In this document: piece by piece, positions 45,326-53,995 of the stretch | How positions within the stretch are numbered: the first letter of the stretch is position 1 | Layout: the number at the start of each line of letters is the position of its first letter | Assembly: GCF_022271435.1 (NCBI RefSeq) | Contig: NZ_JAFIQY010000048.1 | Span: 1 to 63,639, forward strand | Direction of reading: 5' to 3' | DNA: 63,639 bases | DNA from: Streptomyces monomycini | Lineage (GTDB): Bacteria; Actinomycetota; Actinomycetes; Streptomycetales; Streptomycetaceae | Program-made: the position numbers and the translations under genes | Notes under the pieces: generated by a model | What the model was told of the DNA's origin: nothing | The model's input: only the letters and a program-made list of their open reading frames with translations | Databases searched by the model: none

Positions 45326-45762
45326 TGCTTCACCCGATCACGTTCGCTGCGGCCAGGCGGCTGTCGGTGGAAGAACGCAGGCGCCAGCAGGCACAGGAGC
45401 TTGCCTGTCGTTCTTGGGAGAACTGGTGCGTCAAGGCTGCCTCGGCGTACTCCCGTCAGGTGCTCGGCGAGGATGCCGCGAGCCTGCCGTGGGAACCGGT
45501 CGGCGTCCTCCCCAATGACACCCAGCTCCAGGCCATCGCGCCGCTGGGCGCCGCCGCGGAAGAGCGCTTCGCACTGCACTACCACCGGGGCGAGGAGGGC
45601 GACGAGGTGTTGACGCTGCACACGGCCTGTCTGTCGTGCTCCAGCCAGCGCACAGACGCAGTGGCGTCCATCGAGCACCTGGGCCTGCTGCTTGCGCGGA
45701 CCCGCTTGTGGCCGTCGGTCACCCCGCAGGCCGGAAGCCACGAGGGGGGCGTGTTCGGGTGA
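45325..45762 (+). CDS. Hypothetical protein of the replication operon
   Basis: 145 residues from ATG 45325 overlapping the previous stop. An amphipathic N-terminal helix (RRLSVEERRRQQAQELACRS) precedes an alpha/beta part with HTACLSCSSQRTDAVASIEH. No family known. Its stop overlaps the next GTG. Confidence 0.65.
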   Translation: MLHPITFAAARRLSVEERRRQQAQELACRSWENWCVKAASAYSRQVLGEDAASLPWEPVGVLPNDTQLQAIAPLGAAAEERFALHYHRGEEGDEVLTLHTACLSCSSQRTDAVASIEHLGLLLARTRLWPSVTPQAGSHEGGVFG

Positions 45763-46895
45763 CCGAGACGCATATAGCCGCCACGGCGTCCACTGCCCAA
45801 AGCCGCCGGGCACACAAACGGTTCGGCCACATGACCGTCTGGGACGTTGCCGCCATCTGTCTCCTGGGCGCTGCCGGGTTCGCCTTCTCGTACGATGCTC
45901 TGCGACAAGTGGCAGTCGCGATCCACGCCAGAGAACAGCTGTCTTACCTCTTCCCCGTCTTCGTGGACGGGTTCATCGCCTACGGTGTCCGCGCCCTGGT
46001 CCTGCTGCGAAATCGCGACTTCGGCGCTCGTCTGTACGCCTGGGTCCTGTTCTCCGCAGCCACCGGAGCCAGCCTCTGGGCCAACGCCCTTCACGCGATC
46101 ACGCTGAACCACGGTCCGCTGTCCGGACCGTCCGCATTGCGCCTCGGAGACTCGGTGGTGGGCGTCCTGTCCACCCTGGCACCGCTCGCCCTGGCCGGGG
46201 CGGTCCACCTGTTCATCCTGATGACGCGGACCGCTGAGTCACCCGTCCGGGACCAGGCCCCGGCCGCTACCGGACCGGTCCCGGACAGCTCCCCGACCGG
46301 CGCCTCGGCGGACGACGCACGTCGCATCGCGGACTCGTCGCCTGCCCCCACCGACATGTCGGCAGGGGCGGCGGACCGGCCACTTGTGGCAGAAGACGGA
46401 CCAACAGCGGGTGCTCCGGAGCAGACAGCCGAAGCATCCGATACGCCCTCGCAGAAACGTCCCGCGACCACAGGAGCGAGGCCCTCGGCGGCCTCCAATC
46501 ACCAGCCGGGAACTGGCGAGATGCACGGCGGTCTGTCCTCGCCGATCGCGGGCCCCGCCGAGGACGGGCCTGACACGTCAACGGACGACTCATCGGACAT
46601 CACAGGATCCGAAGGGCGGGACACGCCGGCGCCAGGCTCACTGGACGGGCTGTTCCCGGACCGCAGCGGACCAGCGGGCCGAGAGGCCGTCGACGAGGAG
46701 CTGGAGGAGCTGCTCCCCATCGCCCGCGAAGCCGTTGAGAAGGCCGGGCGGATCAGCCGCACCGTGGTCGCCAGCGCAGTCCGGGACCACCAGGCGATCA
46801 GCAACGAGCGTCTCGGAGAGTTGCTGACCATCCTCCGGACCAAGCCGGACGAGAAGCACTCCGCTCCGAAGACTCCGGTCTCCGCCCTGTGGTGA
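45759..46895 (+). CDS. DUF2637 membrane protein with disordered middle and C-terminal helical domain
   Basis: 378 residues from GTG 45759 overlapping the upstream stop. Four membrane helices (about 26-155, beginning WDVAAICLLGAAGFAFSYDA) form the DUF2637 domain, common in Streptomyces plasmids and integrative elements. A 150-residue acidic/Pro/Ser linker follows. The C-terminus (EAVEKAGRISRTVVASAVRD then ISNERLGELLTILR) is winged-helix-like. Such proteins are thought to help plasmid spread or transfer; evidence is mostly genomic. Confidence 0.8.
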   Translation: MTETHIAATASTAQSRRAHKRFGHMTVWDVAAICLLGAAGFAFSYDALRQVAVAIHAREQLSYLFPVFVDGFIAYGVRALVLLRNRDFGARLYAWVLFSAATGASLWANALHAITLNHGPLSGPSALRLGDSVVGVLSTLAPLALAGAVHLFILMTRTAESPVRDQAPAATGPVPDSSPTGASADDARRIADSSPAPTDMSAGAADRPLVAEDGPTAGAPEQTAEASDTPSQKRPATTGARPSAASNHQPGTGEMHGGLSSPIAGPAEDGPDTSTDDSSDITGSEGRDTPAPGSLDGLFPDRSGPAGREAVDEELEELLPIAREAVEKAGRISRTVVASAVRDHQAISNERLGELLTILRTKPDEKHSAPKTPVSALW

Positions 46896-46967
46896 TCAGG
46901 ACGGATCAGTGACGCGGGCAGGGCTGCCGTTGCTGGGGTGCCCCGGCACGGCGGCCCTGCGGAGGTG

Positions 46968-47618
46968 ATGAGCGAGAGTGAAGGACCGTGTACCTCCGTA
47001 CGGAAGACACGCGAACAGACACTCAGGACGGAAAGGGACCACTGGTTTATGAGGTGGCGCAAGCGCCGCGAGACCGACGAGCAGGCTCTCATCTCAGGGA
47101 AGCGGGCGGCTGACGAATTGGCGGCTGCTCTTCGCTCCGGTGCCTGCCTGCCGTCGGTGCAGGCCCCCAGCCTGTCGCTGGACCCAGGCGAGGTCGCCCA
47201 TGCGGACGTTACGTGCGGAACGGCTCGCTTCTACGGAACGGAAGTGGTCTACCCGCAGGGCCGGGCTGGCTACTTCGAAGATCACCCCACGTTCGGTCGC
47301 CGGTGGGTGGGCAACCGACGGTTGGAGGCCCGCCGGCGCCGGGACGCGGAGATCGACGCTCAAGAACGGTGGCGCGAACACACCGCCGCTCGCGTCGTGC
47401 TGACCTCGCAAGGCTTCCGCCTGCGCCCGATACCGTTCGGAGCTGAGTGGCTACCATTCGACCACGTTCTACTGACAGGGGCAGCGCCGGTTCCCGACCG
47501 AGAGCAGGTGGAGCTGTCCTACAGTACCTGCGCTCCCCTGCTTCTGACTGGGACAGCCGTGCCATGGCTCGTTGTCGCCTTGGACAATCTGCTCGGGTGC
47601 TCGGGCCTGGATCGCTAG
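46968..47618 (+). CDS. Hypothetical charged protein
   Basis: 216 residues from ATG 46968 with GGAGG just upstream (ATG 47049 is an alternative). A basic helical N-terminus (RWRKRRETDEQALISGKRAA) precedes a region rich in Arg/Glu (RRLEARRRRDAEIDAQERWR) and a hydrophobic C-terminus. Last gene before the long hairpin. No family recognised. Confidence 0.6.
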   Translation: MSESEGPCTSVRKTREQTLRTERDHWFMRWRKRRETDEQALISGKRAADELAAALRSGACLPSVQAPSLSLDPGEVAHADVTCGTARFYGTEVVYPQGRAGYFEDHPTFGRRWVGNRRLEARRRRDAEIDAQERWREHTAARVVLTSQGFRLRPIPFGAEWLPFDHVLLTGAAPVPDREQVELSYSTCAPLLLTGTAVPWLVVALDNLLGCSGLDR

Positions 47619-47643
47619 ATCTTCGATATGACGGTTAAACGGT

Positions 47644-47701
47644 GGCTATCACGGTGAGGTGGATCGGTCATCAGTGACCGATCCACCTCACCGTGATAGC
47701 C
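47644..47701. repeat. 27-bp-arm perfect inverted repeat between convergent genes
   Basis: Arms 47644-47670 and 47675-47701 are exact complements (starting GGCTATCACGGTGAGGTGGA), loop TCAG. It lies between convergent genes and could be a bidirectional terminator, but no T-run follows and the arms are longer than usual. Confidence 0.9.
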
Positions 47702-47723
47702 GTTGTTCTCATGACCGGCATGT

Positions 47724-48493
47724 TCAGGTCGGGTCGCTTTCTCCGCGTCGTGCTCGTCGGAGGTCAGGACCGTTGGCACTAGGGGGTGGCAGGACAGGCA
47801 CGAGGCGTTCGTCGACGACCTGACGGGCGACGGTGGTCAGGCGCTCGCTGCGGTGGCGGGCGTAGCGGCGCATCAGATCGAAAGCGTCGTCGGTGGTGAG
47901 GTCCAGGCGCTGGGCGAGGGCACCTTTGGCCTGTTCGATGGTGATGCGGCTGTGCAGGGCGGTGCGCAGCTGGGCGCTGGTGGTGCGTTCGTCGGTGAGG
48001 GTCTGGGCGTGGATGAGACCGATGGTGGCGGCGTCCGCCAGGGCCTGAGCCAGGCGCACGTCCGGGCCGGATGCGGGGGCCGGCTGGGTGCGCAGGAGCA
48101 GCAGGCAGCCCATGCTCTGACGGCGCAGGCGCAGCGGCAGGAGGTCGGCGAAGCGGTAGCCGGCCGCCCGGGCTTGGGCGGCGAGAGCCGGCCAGGGGTG
48201 CGAGGTGTGGTGCAGGTCGAGGGCGAGCTGGGCGGTGGTGTCGTTGCAGCAGGCGGCGGGGCGTCTTCCACGACGGCATCCAGCAGGTGGGAAAGACCGG
48301 GTGTGGGGGTGCAGGGGGCGATCGGGTACAGCGGCTGGCCGGGCGGGGCAAGCAGCACGGCGGCCGCGGAGACGTCCAGCAGCTGTTCACAGCGGTTACA
48401 CAGGTGCTGAAGGAAGTCGATGACGTCGAAGTCGTCGACGAAAGTATCGGCGAGTTCCACGAAGGTCTCGACCACCAGGCGTTCGCGGTCCAT
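47724..48493 (-). pseudogene. GAF-ANTAR regulator, frameshifted
   Basis: The N-terminal GAF half reads from ATG 48493 (RLVVETFVELADTFVDDFDV) to about 48250. After that the correct sequence is in another frame, continuing the GAF fold (RFADLLPLRLRRQSMGCLLL) and the ANTAR domain (SRITIEQAKGALAQRLDLTT) to 47724. The junction, near a CCGCCGCC run at about 48245-48255, needs one inserted base to restore it. So it is a pseudogene, a sequencing error or, less likely, a programmed slip. Intact ANTAR proteins bind paired RNA hairpins to prevent termination. Confidence 0.8.
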
Positions 48494-48553
48494 GGTTTCG
48501 TATTCCTCCCATCTGCTGTCTCATGCGGAACAGGAACATGTCATCGCGGGCGG

Positions 48554-49276
48554 TCAGGGGCTGTGCGGGTGTTCGGCCAGGGTCAGCCGCCGGGCCAGGA
48601 TGTCGTGGGCGACCTCGGTGATCGGGCGGCCGGCGCTATAGGCGTGAGCTCGCAGCCGTAACAGGGCCTCGGACGCGCTCACCTGGAGCTGCACACTGAG
48701 CATGCCGGTGGCCTGGTGGACCTCGGCACGATGCAGCTCGACCGACCGCGCGAGCCGGAGTGCCGGGGGCTTGTGGCCGTCGGAGCGGCTGAGCAAGAAC
48801 ACGGTCAGGGCATCGCACAGCACCAGCGCATCATCAACCACGTGCCGCCCCATCGCGTGGGCACTGCGCCGGTAAAAGGTCAACGCGCCCACGGTCAAGG
48901 GCCCTAGGCTCAGGGGGAACGCGAAGACGGCCCGCACTCCCAGCGCCTCGGCCCCGGCGGCGAACTGCGGCCACCGGCCGCCGTACTCCCCGGCCACATC
49001 GGCGACCAGGCACAGGGCACCGCACTCGGCGGCCTCCACCGTAGGCCCCTGGCCCAGAGTGAACTGCAGGTCCTCCAGACGGGCGCTCACCTCGTCGCTG
49101 AACCACATCAGTTCCGCAAGGCTGGCGCACAGGGAGATCGCAGCCCCATCCAGGCCCAGCAGCGCCGCGCACCGCGCACACCACCGGGCCGAGGGCCCCG
49201 GGCCGCCGGTCTGTAACTGCTTGCGCACGTCCCGGAAGGCGTCGTCAGGCATGATCGGACTCCTGAGCTCGGACAT
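48554..49276 (-). CDS. GAF-ANTAR RNA-binding antiterminator
   Basis: 240 residues from ATG 49276. The GAF domain (LDGAAISLCASLAELMWFSD then FPLSLGPLTVGALTFYRR) is followed by ANTAR (VELHRAEVHQATGMLSVQLQ then LRAHAYSAGRPITEVAHDIL). It senses a small molecule or redox state and acts on nascent RNA. Same orientation as the frameshifted copy, about 60 nt away; a third ANTAR gene starts at the right edge. Confidence 0.85.
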   Translation of the reverse strand: MSELRSPIMPDDAFRDVRKQLQTGGPGPSARWCARCAALLGLDGAAISLCASLAELMWFSDEVSARLEDLQFTLGQGPTVEAAECGALCLVADVAGEYGGRWPQFAAGAEALGVRAVFAFPLSLGPLTVGALTFYRRSAHAMGRHVVDDALVLCDALTVFLLSRSDGHKPPALRLARSVELHRAEVHQATGMLSVQLQVSASEALLRLRAHAYSAGRPITEVAHDILARRLTLAEHPHSP

Positions 49277-49877
49277 GCTCCAACTCCTGCACTGCTCCGC
49301 AGCCCTCTAGACTCCGCACCGCCTAGTATCGCCGCACGCACCGTCTTCCGCACGTGCCTTTGCACAATCAGGGATTGTCGTACTGCCCGACGCATCAGGG
49401 GCTGGGTTGGTCTCCAACCTGGCCCGCGATCGACGTACGCGAGAAGGCATCGTGACCTCTGGCTGCGGGCCACTGAGCCACCGCGCCGACAGCTAATGCG
49501 GAAAATGATTCAAGGAAGAAAGTTCCATCAATTCTTGGGCGTTAGAAATCCCCGCCGCCCCCTGCCAGGCTTTTTGTGCGGCCAACGCCAAAAGGCGGCC
49601 CGCGGCCGTTCGGACCAGGCAACCCCAGAGCCGCTCGGACCAGAAAGGGAGTTGATGCGCCTTGATATGAAGCAGAGCGGCAGTAGTGGGCGGGCCCTAG
49701 TCCGGTCAGTTTGCCGCACGTGCTCGCAGCAGCAGGGAAGCGGAGCTTCCAGTGCGCTGTGCAGGGTTTCCGCGAGGAATCCTTAGCAAGGGGGGGTCGG
49801 TTCCGTATACGAAGACCGGCTCCCGTTACCGAAGGCCCTCCGAAGGAGTGGCCTCCGTCCGCAGGAGCACAACTTCC
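49277..49877. other. Long leader region before the adhesin gene
   Basis: About 600 bp without a convincing gene, more A/T-rich at 49340-49530. It should hold divergent promoters for the GAF-ANTAR gene and the transfer operon. The last 130 bp contain several small hairpins (for example around GAAGGCCCTCCGAAGGAGTG), so a structured 5' leader is possible. No known riboswitch was recognised. Confidence 0.4.
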
Positions 49878-51911
49878 ATGCGTTCACGCATACCTCCCCC
49901 GTCCCGGCTGGCCGCCGTCGCTGTCGCTGCCGGCGTGGTCGGGACACTGGCCTGGTCCCCGACGGCGATAGCCGCTGACCGGTATGGTCCGGGGTACCAG
50001 ATTCCAGACTCTGACAGTCACGCCGCTGCCAGCCATATCGGGGCTTACGGTCCTCCCGGAATGCGTGTGTCGGGAGACAGGGAAACGTATTGTGCTGATC
50101 CGGAACGTCGGGGGCCCGATTCGGCCGGTGGGTACGGTGCGCCGAAGACGGTCAATCACTGGATTTCATCTGAGACCGGCCAGCAGGTGCCGGACGCGAA
50201 TGTCGCCTACGCGTCGTACGTGATCGGTCGGTACGGGCAGACTCATTCCGATGAGCAGGCGGCGGCCGTCGACGCGGCTACCTACGAGCTGCTCGCCGGA
50301 GGGAAGTACGGACTCAACGGCGCCCGGGGCAAGCAGCGGCTGTCCTACTCCAACGTGTCGGCCGGGACTCGCCCGCTGGCTCAGCGCTATCTCAGCCAGG
50401 CGCGGCGGTACGCGGGCCCGTACGAGCTGCACGTCCGGCCGTCGGTACAGCAGACCACGGCCGGGCAGAAGGTCACGGTCGCCCTGGACGTCACCGCGAA
50501 GCTGTCCGGGCAGAAGGTGCCGGGCGTCGCGGTCGACGTCAGCGCGGGCTCGGCCCACGGCAGGGTGACCACCGGCAGTGACGGCCGTGCGCAGTGGCAG
50601 TTCTCTCCCGCCGAGGCTGGGAAGGCCACGGTGACCGCGACGGCCGCCGGGCTGCCTGGTTCTCAGCTCAAGACGCTGCTGCCTCACGACTCCCACGCAC
50701 AGCGGATGCTGCTGGCCGGGGACACGGCTACGGCCCAGGACTCTGCGGCCGTGACGGTCAGGCCAGCCACGGGCGGCGTGCAGATCAACAAACAGGACCC
50801 GGAGGGCACGCATCTGGCGGGTGTCCGCTTCCAGCTCCTCGACCCGGCCACCGGCAAGGAGGTGGCGAAGGGCAAGACCAACCATGACGGAGTCCTCGTC
50901 TTCGAAGGACTGCGGCCCGGCAAATACCGGCTGCACGAGACCTCGACGGGCGACAGCATCCATGCGCTGATCCCGGACCAGGACGTGCTGATCACTGCTG
51001 GGCAGAGCGCAACGGCGCACCCGGTGAATCTCGTTGATCCCTTCCGCGACGCAGAGCTGGTCCTCAAGAAGATCGACAAGTCCACGGGCAAGCCACTCGC
51101 ACACGGCATGATCGAGATCGACGCGGACAGCGTGGACTCAGCAGGCCAGCACCGGCCGGGCAAAAAGATCACTGAGCTGACCACGGGCGCCGACGGTACG
51201 GCCCGCGCCAAGCTCGGCATGTCGGTCAAGGACGGTGCCCGGTACTGGGCCAGGGAGACGACGGCTCCGAAGCACTACCAGCTCGACGCGACGCCGAAGC
51301 CGTTCACCGCGAAGCCGGGGCAGGAGGTGAACGTGACGCTGGCGGATGACCCGATCCCCGCGACGATGCGCGTGCTCAAGACCGACAAGGAGACCGGCAA
51401 GGCTCTGGGCGGCATGGGTTTCGACGTCTCGACTGTGAAGATCGACGCGTCGGGGAAGAAGGTCGCCGGTACGAAGGTGGCGTCCGGGACGACGGGGGCC
51501 GACGGTAAGTCCAAGCCGCTCAAGCTGGACGCCGCGGTGGAGGCCGGCACCGAGTACCTGCTGACCGAGACCAAGGCTCCGGGCGGCTACGACACGCTCT
51601 CCCGGCCGATCTCCTTCACCGCTCGGGCCGACAGCGAGGTCGTGGTGCGGGCGCAGGACAGCAAGACGCCCACACCGCCGCCCTCCACACCCCCGACGCC
51701 GGAGACCACCCCGCCGCCTGCTCCGAAGGACCACGGCACTCCGCCGGACACCCCGGACAAGCACGGCTCCCTGGCCCACACCGGCGCTGACATGACGCCC
51801 TGGGCCCTCGGTAGCGCGGCGGCACTGCTCGCCCTCGGCGGCGGCGCGGTATGGGCTGCCCGCCGACGCATGCAGAGCCCGGCCAACGCCGGTAACAGCC
51901 CGCAGGAGTAA
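49878..51911 (+). CDS. LAHTG-anchored surface adhesin with thioester-like and Cna-B/SpaA domains
   Basis: 677 residues from ATG 49878 with AGGAG about 10 nt upstream. A signal peptide (about 1-33) leads to an N-terminal domain with ETYCADPERRGPD and DEQAAAVDAATYELL, resembling the Cys and Gln regions of thioester (TQXA-type) adhesin domains. A bacterial Ig-like repeat follows (RPSVQQTTAGQKVTVALD), then three prealbumin-like SpaA/Cna-B domains (GVQINKQDPEGTHLAGVRFQ; ELVLKKIDKSTGKPL; RVLKTDKETGKALGG). A Pro/Thr stalk, LAHTG, a helix and RRR complete the sorting signal. It likely coats hyphae and promotes cell-cell contact for transfer (inference). Confidence 0.85.
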   Translation: MRSRIPPPSRLAAVAVAAGVVGTLAWSPTAIAADRYGPGYQIPDSDSHAAASHIGAYGPPGMRVSGDRETYCADPERRGPDSAGGYGAPKTVNHWISSETGQQVPDANVAYASYVIGRYGQTHSDEQAAAVDAATYELLAGGKYGLNGARGKQRLSYSNVSAGTRPLAQRYLSQARRYAGPYELHVRPSVQQTTAGQKVTVALDVTAKLSGQKVPGVAVDVSAGSAHGRVTTGSDGRAQWQFSPAEAGKATVTATAAGLPGSQLKTLLPHDSHAQRMLLAGDTATAQDSAAVTVRPATGGVQINKQDPEGTHLAGVRFQLLDPATGKEVAKGKTNHDGVLVFEGLRPGKYRLHETSTGDSIHALIPDQDVLITAGQSATAHPVNLVDPFRDAELVLKKIDKSTGKPLAHGMIEIDADSVDSAGQHRPGKKITELTTGADGTARAKLGMSVKDGARYWARETTAPKHYQLDATPKPFTAKPGQEVNVTLADDPIPATMRVLKTDKETGKALGGMGFDVSTVKIDASGKKVAGTKVASGTTGADGKSKPLKLDAAVEAGTEYLLTETKAPGGYDTLSRPISFTARADSEVVVRAQDSKTPTPPPSTPPTPETTPPPAPKDHGTPPDTPDKHGSLAHTGADMTPWALGSAAALLALGGGAVWAARRRMQSPANAGNSPQE

Positions 51912-52001
51912 GTCCCCAGCTCCTGCCCCGGGTGTTGCGGCCCCGCTCACAGGGGTCGCAACACCCGCCCTTCGCTTCCTGCCCGAGGTTCAGGTTCCCT
52001 C

Positions 52002-52604
52002 ATGCCTTCACGCGCCCGCTATGTACGCATTTCCACCCTTGTGGGGGCCGCCGCGATGCTGACCGTCTGCGCCACCGGTTGCGGCAGCACACAGTCCGCC
52101 AGCCCCTCCCCGGACGGCTCCCGCCCCGCAGTGGTCTCTGCCGGGGGCACCGAAACCTCCGGCCCCCGTTCTTCCTCCCCCAGCGCGGCCACCGGCAGCG
52201 AGGTGCCCGCCGCTGCGGCCACCGTGGCACGGGCCTTCACCACGGCGTACGCCCAGCACGACGCCCGCGACGGCCATGACCGCTCCTACTCCGACGCCGG
52301 CGTCCGGGCCGCCAAGTACGCCTCCGGCCAGTTGGTCGACATCCTGGCGCAGAAACGTCCCAGCCAGGACGCCCCGTGGGCAGCCCTGCGGGACGAACAG
52401 GCACGTACGACCGTCGAGATCACGTCGGTCCGGGTTCCGGACGGCGCCCCGGCGGCGACGCCGGGCACCGCGCTGGTCCGCGTCGCCTACACGCTCGGCA
52501 CCACACCCGTCTCCGGTCCCGCGCGGAAGAGCAGCGACCAGCTGGCCCTCCGGCTGGAGAACACCTCCGACGGCTGGCGTGTCACCGCCCTGCCCTGGGC
52601 CTGA
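52002..52604 (+). CDS. Lipoprotein of the transfer region
   Basis: 200 residues from ATG 52002. A type II signal peptide ends at the lipobox (VCATGC). A Ser/Pro-rich spacer precedes an NTF2-like alpha/beta domain (TVARAFTTAYAQHDARDGHD then VRVAYTLGTTPVSGPA). Such lipoproteins are common in actinobacterial type IV systems and could be VirB7-like in place. 12 nt before the wall hydrolase. Confidence 0.75.
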   Translation: MPSRARYVRISTLVGAAAMLTVCATGCGSTQSASPSPDGSRPAVVSAGGTETSGPRSSSPSAATGSEVPAAAATVARAFTTAYAQHDARDGHDRSYSDAGVRAAKYASGQLVDILAQKRPSQDAPWAALRDEQARTTVEITSVRVPDGAPAATPGTALVRVAYTLGTTPVSGPARKSSDQLALRLENTSDGWRVTALPWA

Positions 52605-52615
52605 CGGGGGTAGCC

Positions 52616-53596
52616 GTGAAGAAGATCGCATACGCCTGCGGTGCCCTGCTGCTGTGTTTCAGCCTCGGTGGCCTCATCCTCCTGCTGACGTTCGGCGGCG
52701 CCAACAAAGCCTCGGCGACGGAGACCGGCCCTGGAGCCGGGCTGACGGCAGACTCGCCGGTGCCCGCATGGGTCCGCCCGATCATCAAGAAGGCTGCGGG
52801 TGAATGCCCGCAGGTCACCGAGTCGCTGCTTGCCGCCCAGCTCTACAGCGAGTCCGGGTTCAATCCGAAGGCGAAGTCGCCGGTGGGCGCCTTGGGCATC
52901 GCCCAGTTCATGCCCGGCACCTGGGCGCAGTACGGCAAGGACGGCAACGGCGACGGCAAGAAGGACGTGTTCGACGCCGAGGACGCCATCGCCGCCCAGG
53001 CCCACTACGACTGCGTCCTGGCCAAGGAAGTCAAGAACGTCCCCGGCGACAGCACCGACAACATGTTGGCGGCGTACAACGCGGGCGGGGGCGCGGTGAT
53101 CAAGTACCACGGTGTGCCGCCGTACGCGGAAACCCGCGCCTACGTGAAGAAGATCCGGGACCTCGCCGAGAAGTGGGCGGCGGCCCCGAGTCCCACTCCG
53201 CTGCCCGCGGGCAAGGGTGCTGCCCGGGCCATCGCTGCCGCCAAGACCGCGCTGGGCACCTGGTACCGGTGGGGTGGCGACTGCGTCGCCCCGTACACCG
53301 GCCAGAACGGGTGCGACTGCTCCTCGCTGACCAAGATGGCGTGGGCCGCGGCCGGTGTGAACCTGCCGCGCGTCACCTACGACCAGGTCCACATGGGCAA
53401 GCCCGTCGCCAGCATCTCCCAACTCCAGCCCGGTGACCTGCTGTTCTCTGGCGGCTCAGCCAGCCACCCCGAACACGTCGGCATGTTCATCGGTGATGGC
53501 CAGGTCATCGGGGCGCCTCACACCGGCGCCCAGGTCCGTATCAAACCGATGAGCTGGTGGACCCATCAGATCGTCGCGATGCGGCACGTCGGTTGA
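52616..53596 (+). CDS. Bifunctional lytic transglycosylase / NlpC-P60 peptidase (VirB1-like)
   Basis: 326 residues from GTG 52616. An N-terminal membrane anchor (IAYACGALLLCFSLGGLILL) is followed by an SLT domain (QLYSESGFNPKAKSPVGALG then IAQFMPGTW) with catalytic Glu. The C-terminal NlpC/P60 domain has GCDCSSLTKMAWAAAGVNLP with the catalytic Cys and HPEHVGMFIGDGQVIGAP with the His. It cuts both glycan and peptide to open the wall for the transfer channel. The fusion of both activities is typical of Gram-positive conjugation systems. Confidence 0.9.
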   Translation: MKKIAYACGALLLCFSLGGLILLLTFGGANKASATETGPGAGLTADSPVPAWVRPIIKKAAGECPQVTESLLAAQLYSESGFNPKAKSPVGALGIAQFMPGTWAQYGKDGNGDGKKDVFDAEDAIAAQAHYDCVLAKEVKNVPGDSTDNMLAAYNAGGGAVIKYHGVPPYAETRAYVKKIRDLAEKWAAAPSPTPLPAGKGAARAIAAAKTALGTWYRWGGDCVAPYTGQNGCDCSSLTKMAWAAAGVNLPRVTYDQVHMGKPVASISQLQPGDLLFSGGSASHPEHVGMFIGDGQVIGAPHTGAQVRIKPMSWWTHQIVAMRHVG

Positions 53597-53643
53597 CGCC
53601 TCACTTCCACCCACTTTCATCTGCACAACCAAAAGGAAGACCC

Positions 53644-53991
53644 ATGCACCACCTGATCTCGGCAGCGTCCGACCCCGCCCTGCACCAGCACCTCACCACC
53701 CTCGCCGCCGGAGCCGATGTCGTCAGCGGGGTCAAGCCGGACTGGGGCCCGTTCAGCAAGCTGGGCGGCACAGCCAAGGTGATGCTCGGCGTGCTGGCCG
53801 CACTCGTCCTGGCGGCCGGTGCCGCCACCTTCTTCGTCGGGCTCGCGAAGTCGAAGGGCTGGGTGGGCGACGGCCACTCGACCGTGGACACCTCCCGCGG
53901 CAAGGGCCAGATGGTCGGTGGCGGCGTGATCGTCTTTCTCGTCGCCTCGTTCGGCACGCTCTTCACGATCGTTTACGGCATGGGTGTGTGA
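53644..53991 (+). CDS. Small pilin-like membrane protein (VirB2-like)
   Basis: 115 residues. Two membrane helices (about 42-67 and 93-113) with a short loop between them (AKSKGWVGDGHSTVDTSRG), the layout of VirB2 pilins and TrbC-like proteins. The N-terminal 40 residues may be processed. Sequence similarity to known pilins is weak, so the call rests on size, topology and gene order. Confidence 0.65.
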   Translation: MHHLISAASDPALHQHLTTLAAGADVVSGVKPDWGPFSKLGGTAKVMLGVLAALVLAAGAATFFVGLAKSKGWVGDGHSTVDTSRGKGQMVGGGVIVFLVASFGTLFTIVYGMGV

Positions 53992-53995
53992 ACCG

